From Hygrophila difformis (Eukaryota; Streptophyta; Magnoliopsida; Lamiales; Acanthaceae), in contig JAOANR010000001.1 of assembly GCA_030278955.1 (NCBI GenBank), positions 39,706,890 to 39,770,889 of the forward strand: a stretch of DNA of 64,000 nucleotides, read 5' to 3'. The notes under the pieces are model-generated. The model saw nothing but the letters and a program-made list of their open reading frames with translations. It was not told the origin of the DNA and searched no databases. Both the position numbers and the translations under genes were made by a program. This document shows, in pieces, positions 10,311 through 21,700 of the stretch (the first letter of the stretch is position 1; each line of letters opens with the position of its first letter).

Positions 10311-13300
10311 CTAAAGTCTCAAATATTCCGTCCCCGCCGCATCTTTCTCCAAGAGATCCACAATATCATCCGGAGGGAACGCCCACGTCGTAAAAAAGTC
10401 CTCAGCCAAGGTGGCCTTCCGAGCAAGAGCATCCGCCACCGAGTTGCCCTCCCGATAAACATGCCGGAGCTGACAATCTTCACGTCGCATATATTCCCGT
10501 GCCTCCTTGATAAGAGGCCACAATTGATGTCGCACATTCCCTTCCCCCAGCACAAGCCGAACAACCTCTAAGGAATCCACAAAACAGCAACTCAACACCA
10601 ACCCCAAGCTTGCTGCCAGTCGAAGTCCCATGCAAAGAGCAACCAACTCCACTTCTAAGATTGTTCGAGCGCCCAAGAAGCCCCCACAGGCCCCTCTCCA
10701 CCCCCCATCATCGCCCCTGATCACTGCCGCACCACCTGCTCGCGTCGGATTCACCACCAAACACCCATCCGAATGTAACACAACACCCTTCACATCCTCA
10801 TCCTTCCATCGAACCTTCCTCAGCTGGCCGTCCCTCCTCCGTTTCACAGAAGCTGCGGTAAAGCTTTGCAGCATCCGGCGCCCATTAAACTCCAACCTGG
10901 CCGGAGTGGATCCCCCAGTCCGAAACAACCTATTATTACGCTCACACCAAACCACCCAAAGAAACGCAATGAATTTCAGTCCGCATGTTCACCACACCCA
11001 TTCCAGCCATATCCGTGCGCTGTCCTCATTTAATCCTTGAAGCAGATTTAATTGCCTACTGAACGAACCTGCACGCCTCCACACCTCCTTGGCCCAAGCA
11101 CATTCAAAAATTGCATGCCTCCAACTATCCTCATGATCTCCCCAGATTGAACACAAGGGAGCACCCACCAATCCCCGCCTATACCTGAGTTGATTACATG
11201 GTAAAGAATTATTAGCAATAAGCCATAACAGTATACCCACCTTCTCCGGGATGTCTTGCTTCCACATCCAGCGCCAATCCCCTCCATTCTCTTCCCCCGA
11301 CGTAAGCCAAGAAAACCCTGACTTGACCGAGTACAAACCCTTAATATCCCACCTCCAATGCAACACATCCTCCACTTCGTCATTCAAAAACGGAACAGGA
11401 GAATGTATAATCTTCTCCCTTACCTCTACAGGCAGAATCGAATAAATTTCCTCCAATCGCCACTCCTCATTAGTGATCACATCTTTCACTCTCAAGTGAA
11501 CATCATTATAGTGTACATACGGGACCATATCTGCAAGACACTTACCCTCCCACCACGGGGCATACCACAATGAACAATTCCCATTGCCAAGACGAACTCC
11601 AAATCCAGGCCCTAACAGCATACCCACTTTGATCAAACCCTTCCACACTTTCGTACCTCGATAGTGCTCTCGGGGAAGCAAACCAGCGGCCAACTCATAC
11701 TTCGCCCTCATCACCTTTACCCAGATTTTATTCGAGTCCATAATTAGGTCCCATAGCAGGCGTCCCAACATAGCGACATTCATTTCCCGACTAGGCCGAA
11801 TCCCCAGCCCTCCCAACCGGCGAGGCTTGCTGACAACCTCCCATCGGACGAGGTGCAGCCCTTTGTTTTGAGAACCCTTCCATATCCATCTACGTACGAT
11901 CTTATCAATATGGTTACAAACACTCTTAGGGAGCAAGTGCAATTGCATGGAATAGATAGGCAATGTATTCAACACACACCTTGCTAATGTAATCCTACCC
12001 GCTTTATTCAACAGGAAAGCTGCCCAAGCATCCAGTCGAGCCTCAATCCGTCGCATCAATGAGTCAAAATGGCCAATCTTCATACGTCCATGGATGATCG
12101 GGAACCCCAGATATGATCCCAATTCAGGCACCACCTGCACCCCGAGCAAGTCGCTCAGCCACCCTCGCTCCAAGGCCGACGTACGAGGTGAACAAAAGGC
12201 AAAAGATTTGCTCGCATTCATCCGCAACCCTGAACGCAAACCAAACCTTTCTAGCACATCCGCCATACTCTGAATGCTCTCGACAGCTAACTCCGAGCAA
12301 AAAATTAAGTCGTCCGCAAACATGAGATGGGAAATCCCCACCCCTCCCTGACTGAGCACCACTGGACGCCAACTACCACGCTGGACAGCATCAATTATCG
12401 TACGTGAGAGCTTCTCCATAACTATCACGAATAAATATGGGGACAAAGGATCCCCTTGACGCAAGCCTCTCTCCGTCTTCACCATACCTATGGGGCTCCC
12501 GTTCCATAAGATAGAGAAAGAAGCCGATGCCACACATTCCATAATAAGATCTCGACATCCCCTCGGTAACTCCATCTCCATTAAGCATTCATTCAAAAAT
12601 TCCCACCGCACCGTGTCATAGGCCTTAGCAAGATCAATCTTGATAACTGCTGCCTTATATCTAGATCTCGAGCTCTCAATGGACGAGATAATCTCTTGGA
12701 GCAATACTCCATTATCAGCTGTGCCGCGCCCCGGGAGAAAGGCGGACTGAAATGGGCTAATAGTATCACATAGAATCGGGCGTAGGCGCTTCACTAAAAT
12801 TTTTGTGACCAACTTGAACGTGACATTGCATAATGTCAGCGGCCTAAATTGGGTAATATTCCGAGGGATCTCCACTTTTGGCAACAGACATAAGTACGCA
12901 TGACCTAGTTTTTCCGGCATCCTCCCAGATCTCATGACATTCAGTACCATAGCCACCACAGGATCTTTCAATATATGCCAATATTCTTTGTAGAATGCCG
13001 CTGGGAAACCATCCGGCCCCGGAGCCGCAAGTGATTTCATAGAGCTCAGTGCGTCATCCACCTCCTTGGCCACTACCTCCGCATCCAAACTCCGCTTCTG
13101 CCCATCCCCCAAAGGCTCCAATTTCGCCAACTCATCCCCGCGAGGATCCACTGCCGGCTGCTTACAAAAGGAGCTGAAATGATCAATGGCATGTTGTTGC
13201 AGCCTCTCCGGATTATCCTCCCACATTCCATTCGGCAACTCCAGCCCATATATCCGCATGCGCTTTCTATGGACCTTAGTCTTTCCATGAAAGTATCGTG

Positions 13301-14381
13301 TATTTCTATCTCCAAGGCGAACCCACTGGTCCCGTGATTTCTGATGCCACAATACCTCCTCTTGGATAAGCACTGCTTCCAACTCCATCTGTAATTCCCC
13401 CAACAACCTCCACATCCATGCCGAATCAACTGCGACAAGCCTTTTTTCCAGACCCAATATTCGATTCTTAAGTTTACGTTTCCGATCACGAATATTCCCA
13501 AATACTTCTTTATTAAATACCCCTGATTTGTTTTGAAGCGTTTCCAGAATGGCCTGGATATCACCATTCCCTAGAGACGTGCCCTCTAGGACAACTTGTT
13601 CGTAGCCCTGATGATGACTCCATGCTGCCTCCCATCGAAAAGGTGGCCTCTCACATCTCCTGTGCCCATCTCCACAGAGAAGCTTGAGAGGACAATGATC
13701 CGATCCCACCCTCGGAAGATGCATGATTCGTCCTTCCGCAAACATTTCCATCCATGAAATATTCGCCATCCCTCTGTCAAGATGCTTGTGAATACGCCTT
13801 CCTTCTCCCGCCGACCTTGACCAAGTAAATTCAGGGCCAACAGTAGGCATGCTTAAAAGACGGCACTGTCCTAGGGTTTGGCGGAGCTCCGCTGCCCTGT
13901 CCTGTAGGTACACTCCACCCGATACTTCCTCTGCAGCCACTATCTCATTCCAATCGCCCACAATAGCCCATGGTTGCGCCATAGTACTAGCAAGCTGAAC
14001 CAGATTCTCCCAATTAGCCTTTCTTCTTTGATAATTCGGATCCGCATAGATCGCCGTAAACCTCCATGTAGCCAATCCCATGGTTAGTTCCACAGTGATC
14101 ATGCGTGCATGTACTGCCACAACTGAGAGTCCACAGATTATATGGGACGCCCGAAGGATCCACACACCTCCCCCCATTCCACTTGCTTCCGATAGATGCA
14201 GTGGCGTATAACCAATCCTAACAAAGAAACTCCTAGTTCTGTGAAACTGACCCCTCGGCTCTAGGATGCACAGTAAATCAGGCCTGTGTTCACGCACAAG
14301 CTCGCTCACCCAACGTTGTCCAGTCCTACTCATCACCCCACACACATTCCACACAATAATAGAAAAATCACGAAATTCCAT
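10311..14381 (-). pseudogene. LINE-1 ORF2: endonuclease-RT-RNase H, split by one stop codon
   Basis: Carries out target-primed reverse transcription: the endonuclease nicks DNA and the RT copies LINE RNA. From the ATG at 14381 (MEFRDFSIIVWN) the order is: AP-type endonuclease (WN, EPRG, GDWNE, SDHCPL) in about the first 235 residues; RT with LAAPGPDGF, IDLAKAYD, RGLRQGDPLSPYLF and FADD near residue 688; a zf-RVT region; then RNase H (SDG, EVEL, VDS, VADALAR). A TGA at 10989-10991 separates the zinc-finger part from the RNase H part; both lie in the same frame, so this is one nonsense mutation. The zinc finger reads CSIW where LINE-2 has CSIC, a second likely defect. ORF2 starts 31 nt after ORF1 ends. 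Confidence 0.92.
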
Positions 14382-14412
14382 TAATAAACAATTAATAGCG
14401 AGGTACCACAGA

Positions 14413-15825
14413 TCACGAGCGCATGCTCGCATCCTCCGCATCCGCCCAGCTTTCCTCATGACGCGAGTCTCTGTCTGTATCGAGGCCCTCACCCCCAATG
14501 TCCTGCCCATTAGTGATGAATAACACACTATCCTGATTCGGTCGATCATTGCCATTTATTTCCTCAGGACGTCCGCTCCCTGGTGCCCATTCATCATCCA
14601 AGCCAACTTCTCGCCGAGCCCGTTTAGATCCAGCTCCCTTATATACCACCATAGCAGCTGCATGGCTACGCGATGGACCCTCCTCTTGCACTATGTCAAC
14701 CACTGCCTTCCCATTATTGTCCTTGGTGCCCATCTCTCTCTCTCTCACCCCTCCCATGCCACTACTGTCATCAGCAGCCTCTTGGCCCTTAGCCTCCACC
14801 CTCGGCTTCCTTGGACCCTTGTTCTTTCTCCTAGTCACCACCATCCACTCCCCAAATACTGTCTCCCCCTCCGGGAGCCCCTTATCACCCTGATCAGCCC
14901 TCTCCGGGACATCAGGCATTCCCTCATCCTCATTAAGACCCTCACCCTCTTGTCTCGGAGTCTCACCTGCCTCCTCTCCCCCCGCTGCCTTATTCGTTGG
15001 CTGTTCCACCTCCACCACGTCTTCCATAGTGCAGTCACGTTCAAAATGCCCATAGTGACCACACTTAGCACATATCAAATGCAATCCCTCATAGGACACT
15101 GTGATCCACTGACCATTCACTCGCATCCTTCCAGTGACCGGTTGTTGAAGGTCAAGGGCCACACAAACCCTAGCAAACCTCCCACGGGACGTCAGGCTTG
15201 TACTAGTATCAAACTTGACCACATCCCCTAACCCTGAAGCAATCGCCCATAATATATCCTCTCTATACCGATGCATCGGTAAGTCATTCAGCCGGGCCCA
15301 AACTAGGGTTTTGTTTACTTGTGTCGTTCTAGGATCAAACTCCCTCATCCATGGCATGATCGCTAGATAGTGATCAAACAGTAACCATGGACCTCCATTC
15401 ACAACTTTCTCTCGATCCTCTAACGTATCTAACTTAGCAATAAAACATCCATGCCCTACGTCAATCAAAGTCATCTCACCCTTAGGCTTCCACATACGCT
15501 TCAGTCGCTCCTTCAACGCCATGTAACCAACAGTAGTGCCAAGAAGTTTGACAACCAAGGTATCCTCCCATTGCCGACCAGCGTCTGCATCCACTTCCTC
15601 ATCAATTACAAACTCTGGAAGGCAGGGATTATTCCCCACAAAACTCTTACGAACCAATCCCTCGGCCAAAAGATCACGCCCTGGGAACTTCCTCGGTGCC
15701 TCCGTCTCTGCCGCCGGTCCCTGGTTCAGTATCTCCGCAAAAGACAACTTTTTTCCGCCTGGATCATGCTGTGCCACCGTGGGGAACGAAGTCGCCGCCG
15801 CTGGAACGTGCGGAACCCTAGTCAT
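14413..15825 (-). CDS. LINE-1 ORF1: DUF4283/CCHC RNA-binding protein
   Basis: An intact ORF of 470 codons. A DUF4283 domain spans about residues 87-235 (starts near DTLVVKLLG, includes GPWLLFDHYLAIMPW), followed by a CX2CX4HX4C zinc knuckle at residues 252-265 (CAKCGHYGHFERDC). The C-terminal half is long, acidic and low in complexity. Plant L1 ORF1 proteins of this type bind LINE RNA to form the transposition particle. It sits just upstream of ORF2 in the same orientation, and the downstream ORF is probably reached by reinitiation across the 31-nt gap. Confidence 0.93.
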   Translation of the reverse strand: MTRVPHVPAAATSFPTVAQHDPGGKKLSFAEILNQGPAAETEAPRKFPGRDLLAEGLVRKSFVGNNPCLPEFVIDEEVDADAGRQWEDTLVVKLLGTTVGYMALKERLKRMWKPKGEMTLIDVGHGCFIAKLDTLEDREKVVNGGPWLLFDHYLAIMPWMREFDPRTTQVNKTLVWARLNDLPMHRYREDILWAIASGLGDVVKFDTSTSLTSRGRFARVCVALDLQQPVTGRMRVNGQWITVSYEGLHLICAKCGHYGHFERDCTMEDVVEVEQPTNKAAGGEEAGETPRQEGEGLNEDEGMPDVPERADQGDKGLPEGETVFGEWMVVTRRKNKGPRKPRVEAKGQEAADDSSGMGGVREREMGTKDNNGKAVVDIVQEEGPSRSHAAAMVVYKGAGSKRARREVGLDDEWAPGSGRPEEINGNDRPNQDSVLFITNGQDIGGEGLDTDRDSRHEESWADAEDASMRS

Positions 15826-15850
15826 ATTTTCAGTTATATATATAGATTGT

Positions 15851-15895
<45 letters not shown>

Positions 15896-15917
15896 GTTAT
15901 TATTATTATTATTATAA
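15851..15917. repeat. ATT microsatellite
   Basis: An ATT trinucleotide run with one GTT interruption, starting in the T run of the LINE-1 TSD. It may have grown from the target-site T tract. Confidence 0.9.
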
Positions 15918-16025
15918 AATAAAGTTTAATTAATAATTATGTGTATAGTAATTACACACGTAATAAAATAATTTTAATATATAAATAAATGGATTAATTT
16001 AAAATATATTTAGAATAATGTAGGG

Positions 16026-16298
16026 TATTACAAAACTCCTATCTTAATTTTATTTGGATCTCAATTTAATTTTGGATTCGAAATATTGAGTCTGTCTACA
16101 TTTGTTTCCCGTGCAATAATTTATTTAATTAAATTATTTTCGACTTCACGGGTTCTTGGAATTTTGATTCCTTTTTAAATTAAATTTCATTTCTCATTTT
16201 CTTATGATTCTTTATCCATGTATTATATTTATTTAAGTAGTGTATTTATTTATTATCTATTTATTTATTTTATGTTGCAAAATTCTCGGATATTACAA
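16026..16298 (-). repeat. Truncated LTR relic related to the E3 LTR
   Basis: Read on the minus strand from 16298 it begins TGTAATATCCGAG and further in matches E3 LTR sequence around CCCGTGAAGTCG and AAATTATTGCACGGGA (compare 57438-57480). About 270 bp remain. It is strongly diverged, so much older than E1 or E3. The match is by eye. Confidence 0.6.
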
Positions 16299-16309
16299 TA
16301 ACTATGATA

Positions 16310-16388
16310 AAAATTCGAATCAAACTTAAACAATAAATAGTGTCAAAAAGTCAAACGTAACAATTTGACTGAGACGGAGGAAGTATTA
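16310..16388 (-). mobile_element. End of a Stowaway-like MITE
   Basis: On the minus strand from about 16388 it reads TACTTCCTCCGTCTCA followed by GTTACGTTTGACTTTT. This resembles the well-known Stowaway terminal sequence CTCCCTCCGTCCC at a TA target. The opposite end is not seen, so this is a fragment, perhaps cut by the neighbouring LTR relic. Confidence 0.55.
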
Positions 16389-16630
16389 AATAGCCGACAA
16401 ATACATCATTAACACTCAGCACACATAACTCATCGGACCAGCGCACCAACGCCTGTTGAATATCACTAACTCAGCACACTATTCGAACCCCAAAAAAAAT
16501 TATCATTAATTTACCATTAAATGTATTGAAGCCTATACCAGATATGCATTTACTTGTAATTATGAGAATTCAGTACTACTAGTTAAAGATTCTACAAAAA
16601 GTAGATGTTACGCATGTAACTTGATTTTAC
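16389..16630. other. Spacer without recognisable features
   Basis: AT-rich. No ORF, repeat or RNA signature that I can support. Confidence 0.5.
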
Positions 16631-16790
16631 TTTTTTTTTTTTTTTTAACAATCTATACAGGCTAAGAAAGAGGTGATGCGAGCGCAAGCCACACAAATTA
16701 TAAAGGGACGAAGAGGATGAATAGGGGGTTTCGGGTTGAGTGGGAATCGAATCCCCAATCTAAAGTTAAAAGTTAGAGGTTTTAGTAAAT
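16631..16790 (-). mobile_element. SINE family B, copy 1 (5'-truncated or diverged)
   Basis: On the minus strand it has the B-box-like GGATTCGATTCCC, then GTCCCTTTATAATT and GTGTGGC, ending in a poly-A tail (T run 16631-16645). These blocks match the SINE at 23546-23721 in order and spacing. The A-box end is not recognisable, and I could not identify a TSD. Confidence 0.65.
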
Positions 16791-17014
16791 GTAATACTTT
16801 TATTATAATTACATACTATATATGTATATATTTATCATTTATGGATGTTTTGAGAGTTCATAATGGGTTATTAAGTGATCACGCTCCTAAAATGTAAATA
16901 GAAAAGAGATGCAAATATCCTTAAATCTAATCACACAATAAAAAAAGAAATTCCTAAGAATGATTCCTCATGCAGCATCGATAATTGTGTCACGAATGGT
17001 AAAAGTTGAAGTTT

Positions 17015-17197
17015 TTTTTTAGGTGAATACCAGGGTATCCTCAGGCCACATTGGACCTAAGACTAATCCCTCGAGAATCGGGTGGGCATTTAAGGGTTGC
17101 CTCTCCCAAAGCAGAATTCTGCATACACAAAGACTCGAACCCGAGACCTTTGCATAAGCTGCCAGAGCCCCATACCACTCAGGCCAACTGCGTTTGG
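17015..17197 (-). mobile_element. SINE family A, full-length, with TSD
   Basis: The TSD TGGTAAAAGTTGAAGTTT (18 bp) lies at 16997-17014 and 17198-17215. Read on the minus strand, the 183-bp body has an A-box-like TGGCCTGAGTGGTATGG near its start and a B-box GGGTTCGAGTC about 45 nt later, and ends in A's. This is the layout of a tRNA-derived SINE transcribed by RNA polymerase III and moved by LINE enzymes. It is not a functional tRNA: there is no cloverleaf and the body continues about 110 bp past the B box. Confidence 0.88.
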
Positions 17198-17370
17198 TGG
17201 TAAAAGTTGAAGTTTGCTTTGCTATTTTATTTTCTATTTCTATTTTAACTGATGCACAAGCATCGCTAAAAGCACTATCTGTTTTTGGGAATTTTAAAAG
17301 TAATATAATTAATAAAATATTTAAAAATAGTTATATGTAATTCAAGCAGATCTAAATATTGGAAGAGGCG

Positions 17371-18780
17371 ATGGCATCCCTCTCGCGAACTTCTCCGTTC
17401 CACCCTACGTCGTCCACCCGACCATCCCCGGAGCCTCCGGACGTTGAAACTCCTTCGGCACCACGGCGCATGTCCTTTAGAGAGATTGTGTGTGAGGGCT
17501 CTCAGTCGCAACACCCTCTGAACCCTCTGGAGCAGCCCGCTAAGCATATCACGGAACTCGTTGATACGGATTCCTTTAATGGCAATCCTTTGTTACCTAT
17601 GGTTGATTTTAACGATGAAGCTCTGAGTCGCCTGTGCGCCCCGTTCCAGGATGCCCTGGTCGTCAAGGTGTTTGGCAAGCGAGTTGGCCTGGAAACTCTG
17701 CGTGATAAGTTGACAAGGCTTTGGAAACCCTCTGGACAATTCATGCTGACGGACACGGCCAAAGGACACTTCTTGGCAAAATTTAGTCTTGAGGCGGATC
17801 GCAAAAAGGCTCTTTTTAGAGGACCATGGTCTGTATTTGATCATCATGTAGCGGTCGTGCCATGGTCAAGGGATTTTCTTACTCCCACAACCACCTATAC
17901 GAAATCTACGGTGTGGGTGCGGGTCCTGGATTTGGATCCCGTATATTATTCGGAGGATGCACTCTTTATTGTGGCCAATTTGATTGGGAAAGCGAAGAGG
18001 ATTGACACAACTACGTCACACCTGAGTCGAGGACAGTTTGCAAGGGTATGTGTTGAGGTTGATCTCACGCAGCCGCTTGTAGGAAAGGTTCGGGTTGATG
18101 GATATTGGCACAATGTTGCCTATGAAGGACTGCATAACATCTGTACTGTGTGTGGGAAATTTGATCCGGGGAATCGGGGCTGTGACCACGCGGCCAATGT
18201 TCATGCTGATCCTCCTGTTGTGAGGCCTCCTACTTCGGCGGATGCTTCTCGTCGAGGGAAATCTAAGGTAGATGGTGAAGGGAATCCTGTGAGCGATCAG
18301 CCGGACCCTATGGAGACTAATGCCCCTTCCCAGGAGGAGTCGATCTCCACCCATGGTGAGTGGATCATGGTGAAGCGTCAGCAGCGGCCTCGACAGAAAG
18401 GGGGCAAGCGACCGGAACAGCGGATGGAATCCACTGTGCACCCTAAGAAGCCTATGCCAAACCCTAAGAAGACTACGACAGGACCGAGGTTGCAACCTGA
18501 CCAGGCTAATTCTTTGGCTCTTGTCCCTGTGCGCGCTTCCACTCTTCAGAAGGCAGCGGCTGTAGGTAAGCCATCGGTTGCTGCGTCTTCTGGGGGCTAT
18601 GAGGAACCGCCCGAACCACCGAATAGAGTTAAGGGGAAACGGCCACGCACCAGTCCATCCTCTCAGTCTCCTGTCCAGACGTCAAATAGTTTCTTGGCAC
18701 TGGAGTGGAAGGATAATGACATTAACGACGAATCCTTGGGAGGCGCTGGCCTTGTGAATCCGGGAGTGGTTTCTCAATGA
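17371..18780 (+). CDS. LINE-2 ORF1: DUF4283 protein with degenerate zinc knuckle
   Basis: 469 codons from the ATG at 17371. The DUF4283 domain lies at about residues 94-240 (FQDALVVKVFG onward, GPWSVFDHHVAVVPW). The following knuckle keeps three Cys (258, 261, 271), but the expected His at 266 is Pro (CTVCGKFDPGNRGC), so zinc binding is doubtful. A basic, proline-rich tail follows. The stop codon overlaps the ORF2 start as ATGA (18777-18780), an arrangement suited to termination-reinitiation. The protein is otherwise intact and of family length. Confidence 0.92.
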   Translation: MASLSRTSPFHPTSSTRPSPEPPDVETPSAPRRMSFREIVCEGSQSQHPLNPLEQPAKHITELVDTDSFNGNPLLPMVDFNDEALSRLCAPFQDALVVKVFGKRVGLETLRDKLTRLWKPSGQFMLTDTAKGHFLAKFSLEADRKKALFRGPWSVFDHHVAVVPWSRDFLTPTTTYTKSTVWVRVLDLDPVYYSEDALFIVANLIGKAKRIDTTTSHLSRGQFARVCVEVDLTQPLVGKVRVDGYWHNVAYEGLHNICTVCGKFDPGNRGCDHAANVHADPPVVRPPTSADASRRGKSKVDGEGNPVSDQPDPMETNAPSQEESISTHGEWIMVKRQQRPRQKGGKRPEQRMESTVHPKKPMPNPKKTTTGPRLQPDQANSLALVPVRASTLQKAAAVGKPSVAASSGGYEEPPEPPNRVKGKRPRTSPSSQSPVQTSNSFLALEWKDNDINDESLGGAGLVNPGVVSQ

Positions 18781-21700
18781 TTGTTTTCCAAGATTTCACG
18801 ATCCTAGCATGGAACATTCATGGCGCCATGCATAGGAACACTCAACGCCACCTAGCGGATATGTTACGAAGTCATAAACCCTCAGTTCTTGTGATCATGG
18901 AGCCTCGGGGGTCCTTTGATGTTGTTAGGCCTTTTTTCTACCGACTGGATTATGAGGCTCTTCATATTGTGGAATGTGTTGGTCAAGCCGGTGGTCTTTG
19001 GGTTTTAGCTCGTCTCGGGTTGCCTTTTACGTTCTCCAGGGTTGCGATTTTTGATAGGATTGTTACCTTGCGGGTTCATCATGGTATGCAATCCTGGTGT
19101 CTCTCGGCTATATATGCTAATCCGCGGCCCAGGAGTCGGGAGAATGATTGGAGGGACATGTGTTCAACAGCAAGTCTCGTTCAAGGACCTTGGCTTGCGA
19201 TCGGTGACTGGAATGATGTTCTTTCACCCACAGAAGCTGTCGGTATGGGCGTCAACCCTAGACACTGCGAGCTGTTTGGGAATATGCTAATGGAATGTGG
19301 CTTGAGCACACTTCACACAATGGGCGACGCATTTACTTGGCAACGGAACACACAGAGGGGGCCGTTGGCTCGGAAATGGTTAGATCGTGCGGTTGTAAAT
19401 GTCGAGTGGTTGTCCAGTTTTCCGAGTGGCTGTGTTGAGGTTCTACCTCGTCGCGCATCCGATCATAATGGTCTTCTGCTTCGATGCGCCCAACGGCATG
19501 ACAGTCCTAGACACAAACCCTTTCGCTGGGAGCTTGTTTGGTCGTCCCATCCACATTACCGTCCTGTTGTTGATACCGCTTGGCACCTTGGTGGATCGTC
19601 CTTTACTGAAAAGCTGCAGCAGGTTAAGGAGTCTTCCCTTTATTTCAATAAGAACACCTTCGAGCATATTGGAAGGAAGAAGCGACGTATTCTTCGCCGG
19701 CTAGCTGGAGTGAGACGTTGCATGGTTAATATCGACTTGGCCTATCTGCAACGGCTTGAACTGGAATTATTGCGGGACTTGGATGAATTACTGAGGCAAG
19801 AAGAACTTCTGTGGTTTCAAAAATCCAGGGACAAATGGCTTACGTGTGGGGATCGGAACACACGTTATTTCCATAATAAAACCATGTTGGGGCGGCAACG
19901 GAGTACTATTGTTGGCCTGAATGTGGATAATAGATGGGAAACTGACGCATCCATATTGAGAGAGCATGCATTGAATCACTTTCGGGGGGTGTTTGGACTT
20001 GAGACGTCGGCCATGCGAGCAACCATGCCTTTGGCATCACTTGCGGCTATGTCAAGCACCCAGCAGCTGTGCCAGGATGTGACGGCAGATGAAGTGAAGA
20101 GGGTGGTGTCGGAATTAAAGGGGCTAGCAGCTCCCGGCCCTGACGGATTTCCCGCTATCTTCTACAAGCTCTATTGGCATTTAGTTGGCGATACAGTCGT
20201 GGATTTTGTTGCAACTGCTATGCGTACTGGAAGCTTTGATCCAACCATGGCAGCAACATTGATATGTTTGATCCCAAAGGTTGCTATTCCAACAGAGATC
20301 CGACATTTTCGGCCAATCAGCCTCGGTAATGTGAGTTATAAAATTTTAACCAAAGTTGTGGTTAATCGCCTACGGCCTCTATTGAAAAATTATATTGGAC
20401 ACTATCAATCAGCGTTTCTTCCTGGCCGGGGGACAGCTAGTAACGCTATTATTCTCCAAGAGGTGGTTCATTCTTTTAAAATACGTCAGCGATCGACTCC
20501 GGAATTCCTTCTCAAAATTGATTTGGAGAAAGCATATGACAACGTCAATTGGGACTTCATTGAAGGATGTCTCACGGACATGGCTCTTCCCCACTCCTTG
20601 ACGCATATTATTATGTTTTGTGTGCGATCGCCGGTTTATTCTCTTCTCTGGAATGGTGAGGCATTATCACCATTTACACCAACTAAGGGCATTCAGCAGG
20701 GTGATCCATTGTCTCCATACTTGTTTATCATTGTCATGGAGAAACTTTCGCGCACGATTCTGGCCAAGGTTCAAGAGGGTGTTTGGACGCCAGTCTTTCT
20801 TGCTAGGGGCTCGGAGCCTTTGTCACATCTTATGTTTGCGGACGATCTACTACTCTTCTCCAAGGCGACGATTGAAAGCACTCAGTGCATGGATGTTGTG
20901 CTCTCCAGCTTTGCTCGCCATGCAGGTCTCAAAATTAATGCTCAGAAATCTATTGCTTATGTATCCAGTTCTGTTCCGCCTAGCCGTCTTCTCGAGCTCT
21001 CTTCAATCCTAAACATTGAATTTGCTTATTCGTTGGAGAAATATCTGGGATTTCCTATCTATTCTGGGGCGGCCTCCAGGGTGCATTATGCCTTCTTGGT
21101 GGATAGGATTTTTGCTGCGATGGGAGCATGGAAGCGTGGATTATTAAATAAGGCTGGTCGTGCTACGTTGGCTAGGGCGGTATTGGCCACAATTTCCACT
21201 TATTCCATGCAATGTGCTTGGCTTCCCACGTCGGTTTGTGATGAGATTGATCGTCATGTGAGGACGTTTATTTGGAAAGATAATAGTGGGCGTGGTTTAC
21301 ATTTGGTTAGTTGGCAGAAAGTAGCAGCTCCAAGAAAGATGGGAGGTCTTGGTATTCGTTCATGCCGCGACATGAACACTGCAATGCTCGGGAAATCTCT
21401 TATGGGGTTTCGATCCTTTGCACCGAAGCCATGGGTTCGTTTGATGGCGGCCAAGTATCAGTATATGGGCGGATCTCTCACTGGCAAGGTGTGTGCGTCG
21501 GCCTTTTATAAATCCCTTGTTAAGGTGTCTCCTTTCCTCACAGATGGCCTGCGCATTCGAATTGGACGAGGGGACTGTAATTTTTGGACCGATCCTTGGC
21601 TTGAGCAGGGACAAATAGGACCGAGAGTTCCCTTTGTTCATGTGGTGGATATGGAACTTACTGTTAAGGACGTCTACACCAATGGTGCGTGGAACTGGCC

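Larger units (their letters stand above)
10220..15834 (-). mobile_element. LINE-1: near full-length L1-type retrotransposon
   Basis: A TSD of 18-19 bp (TATATATATAGATTGTTTT) lies at 10201-10219 and 15835-15853. A poly-A tail (T run at about 10216-10226) marks the 3' end on the left. On the minus strand it encodes ORF1, ORF2 (endonuclease, RT, zinc finger) and a C-terminal RNase H. Only 9 nt separate the 5' TSD from the ORF1 ATG, so there is essentially no 5' UTR. One in-frame stop in ORF2 is the clearest inactivating lesion. Confidence 0.93.
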
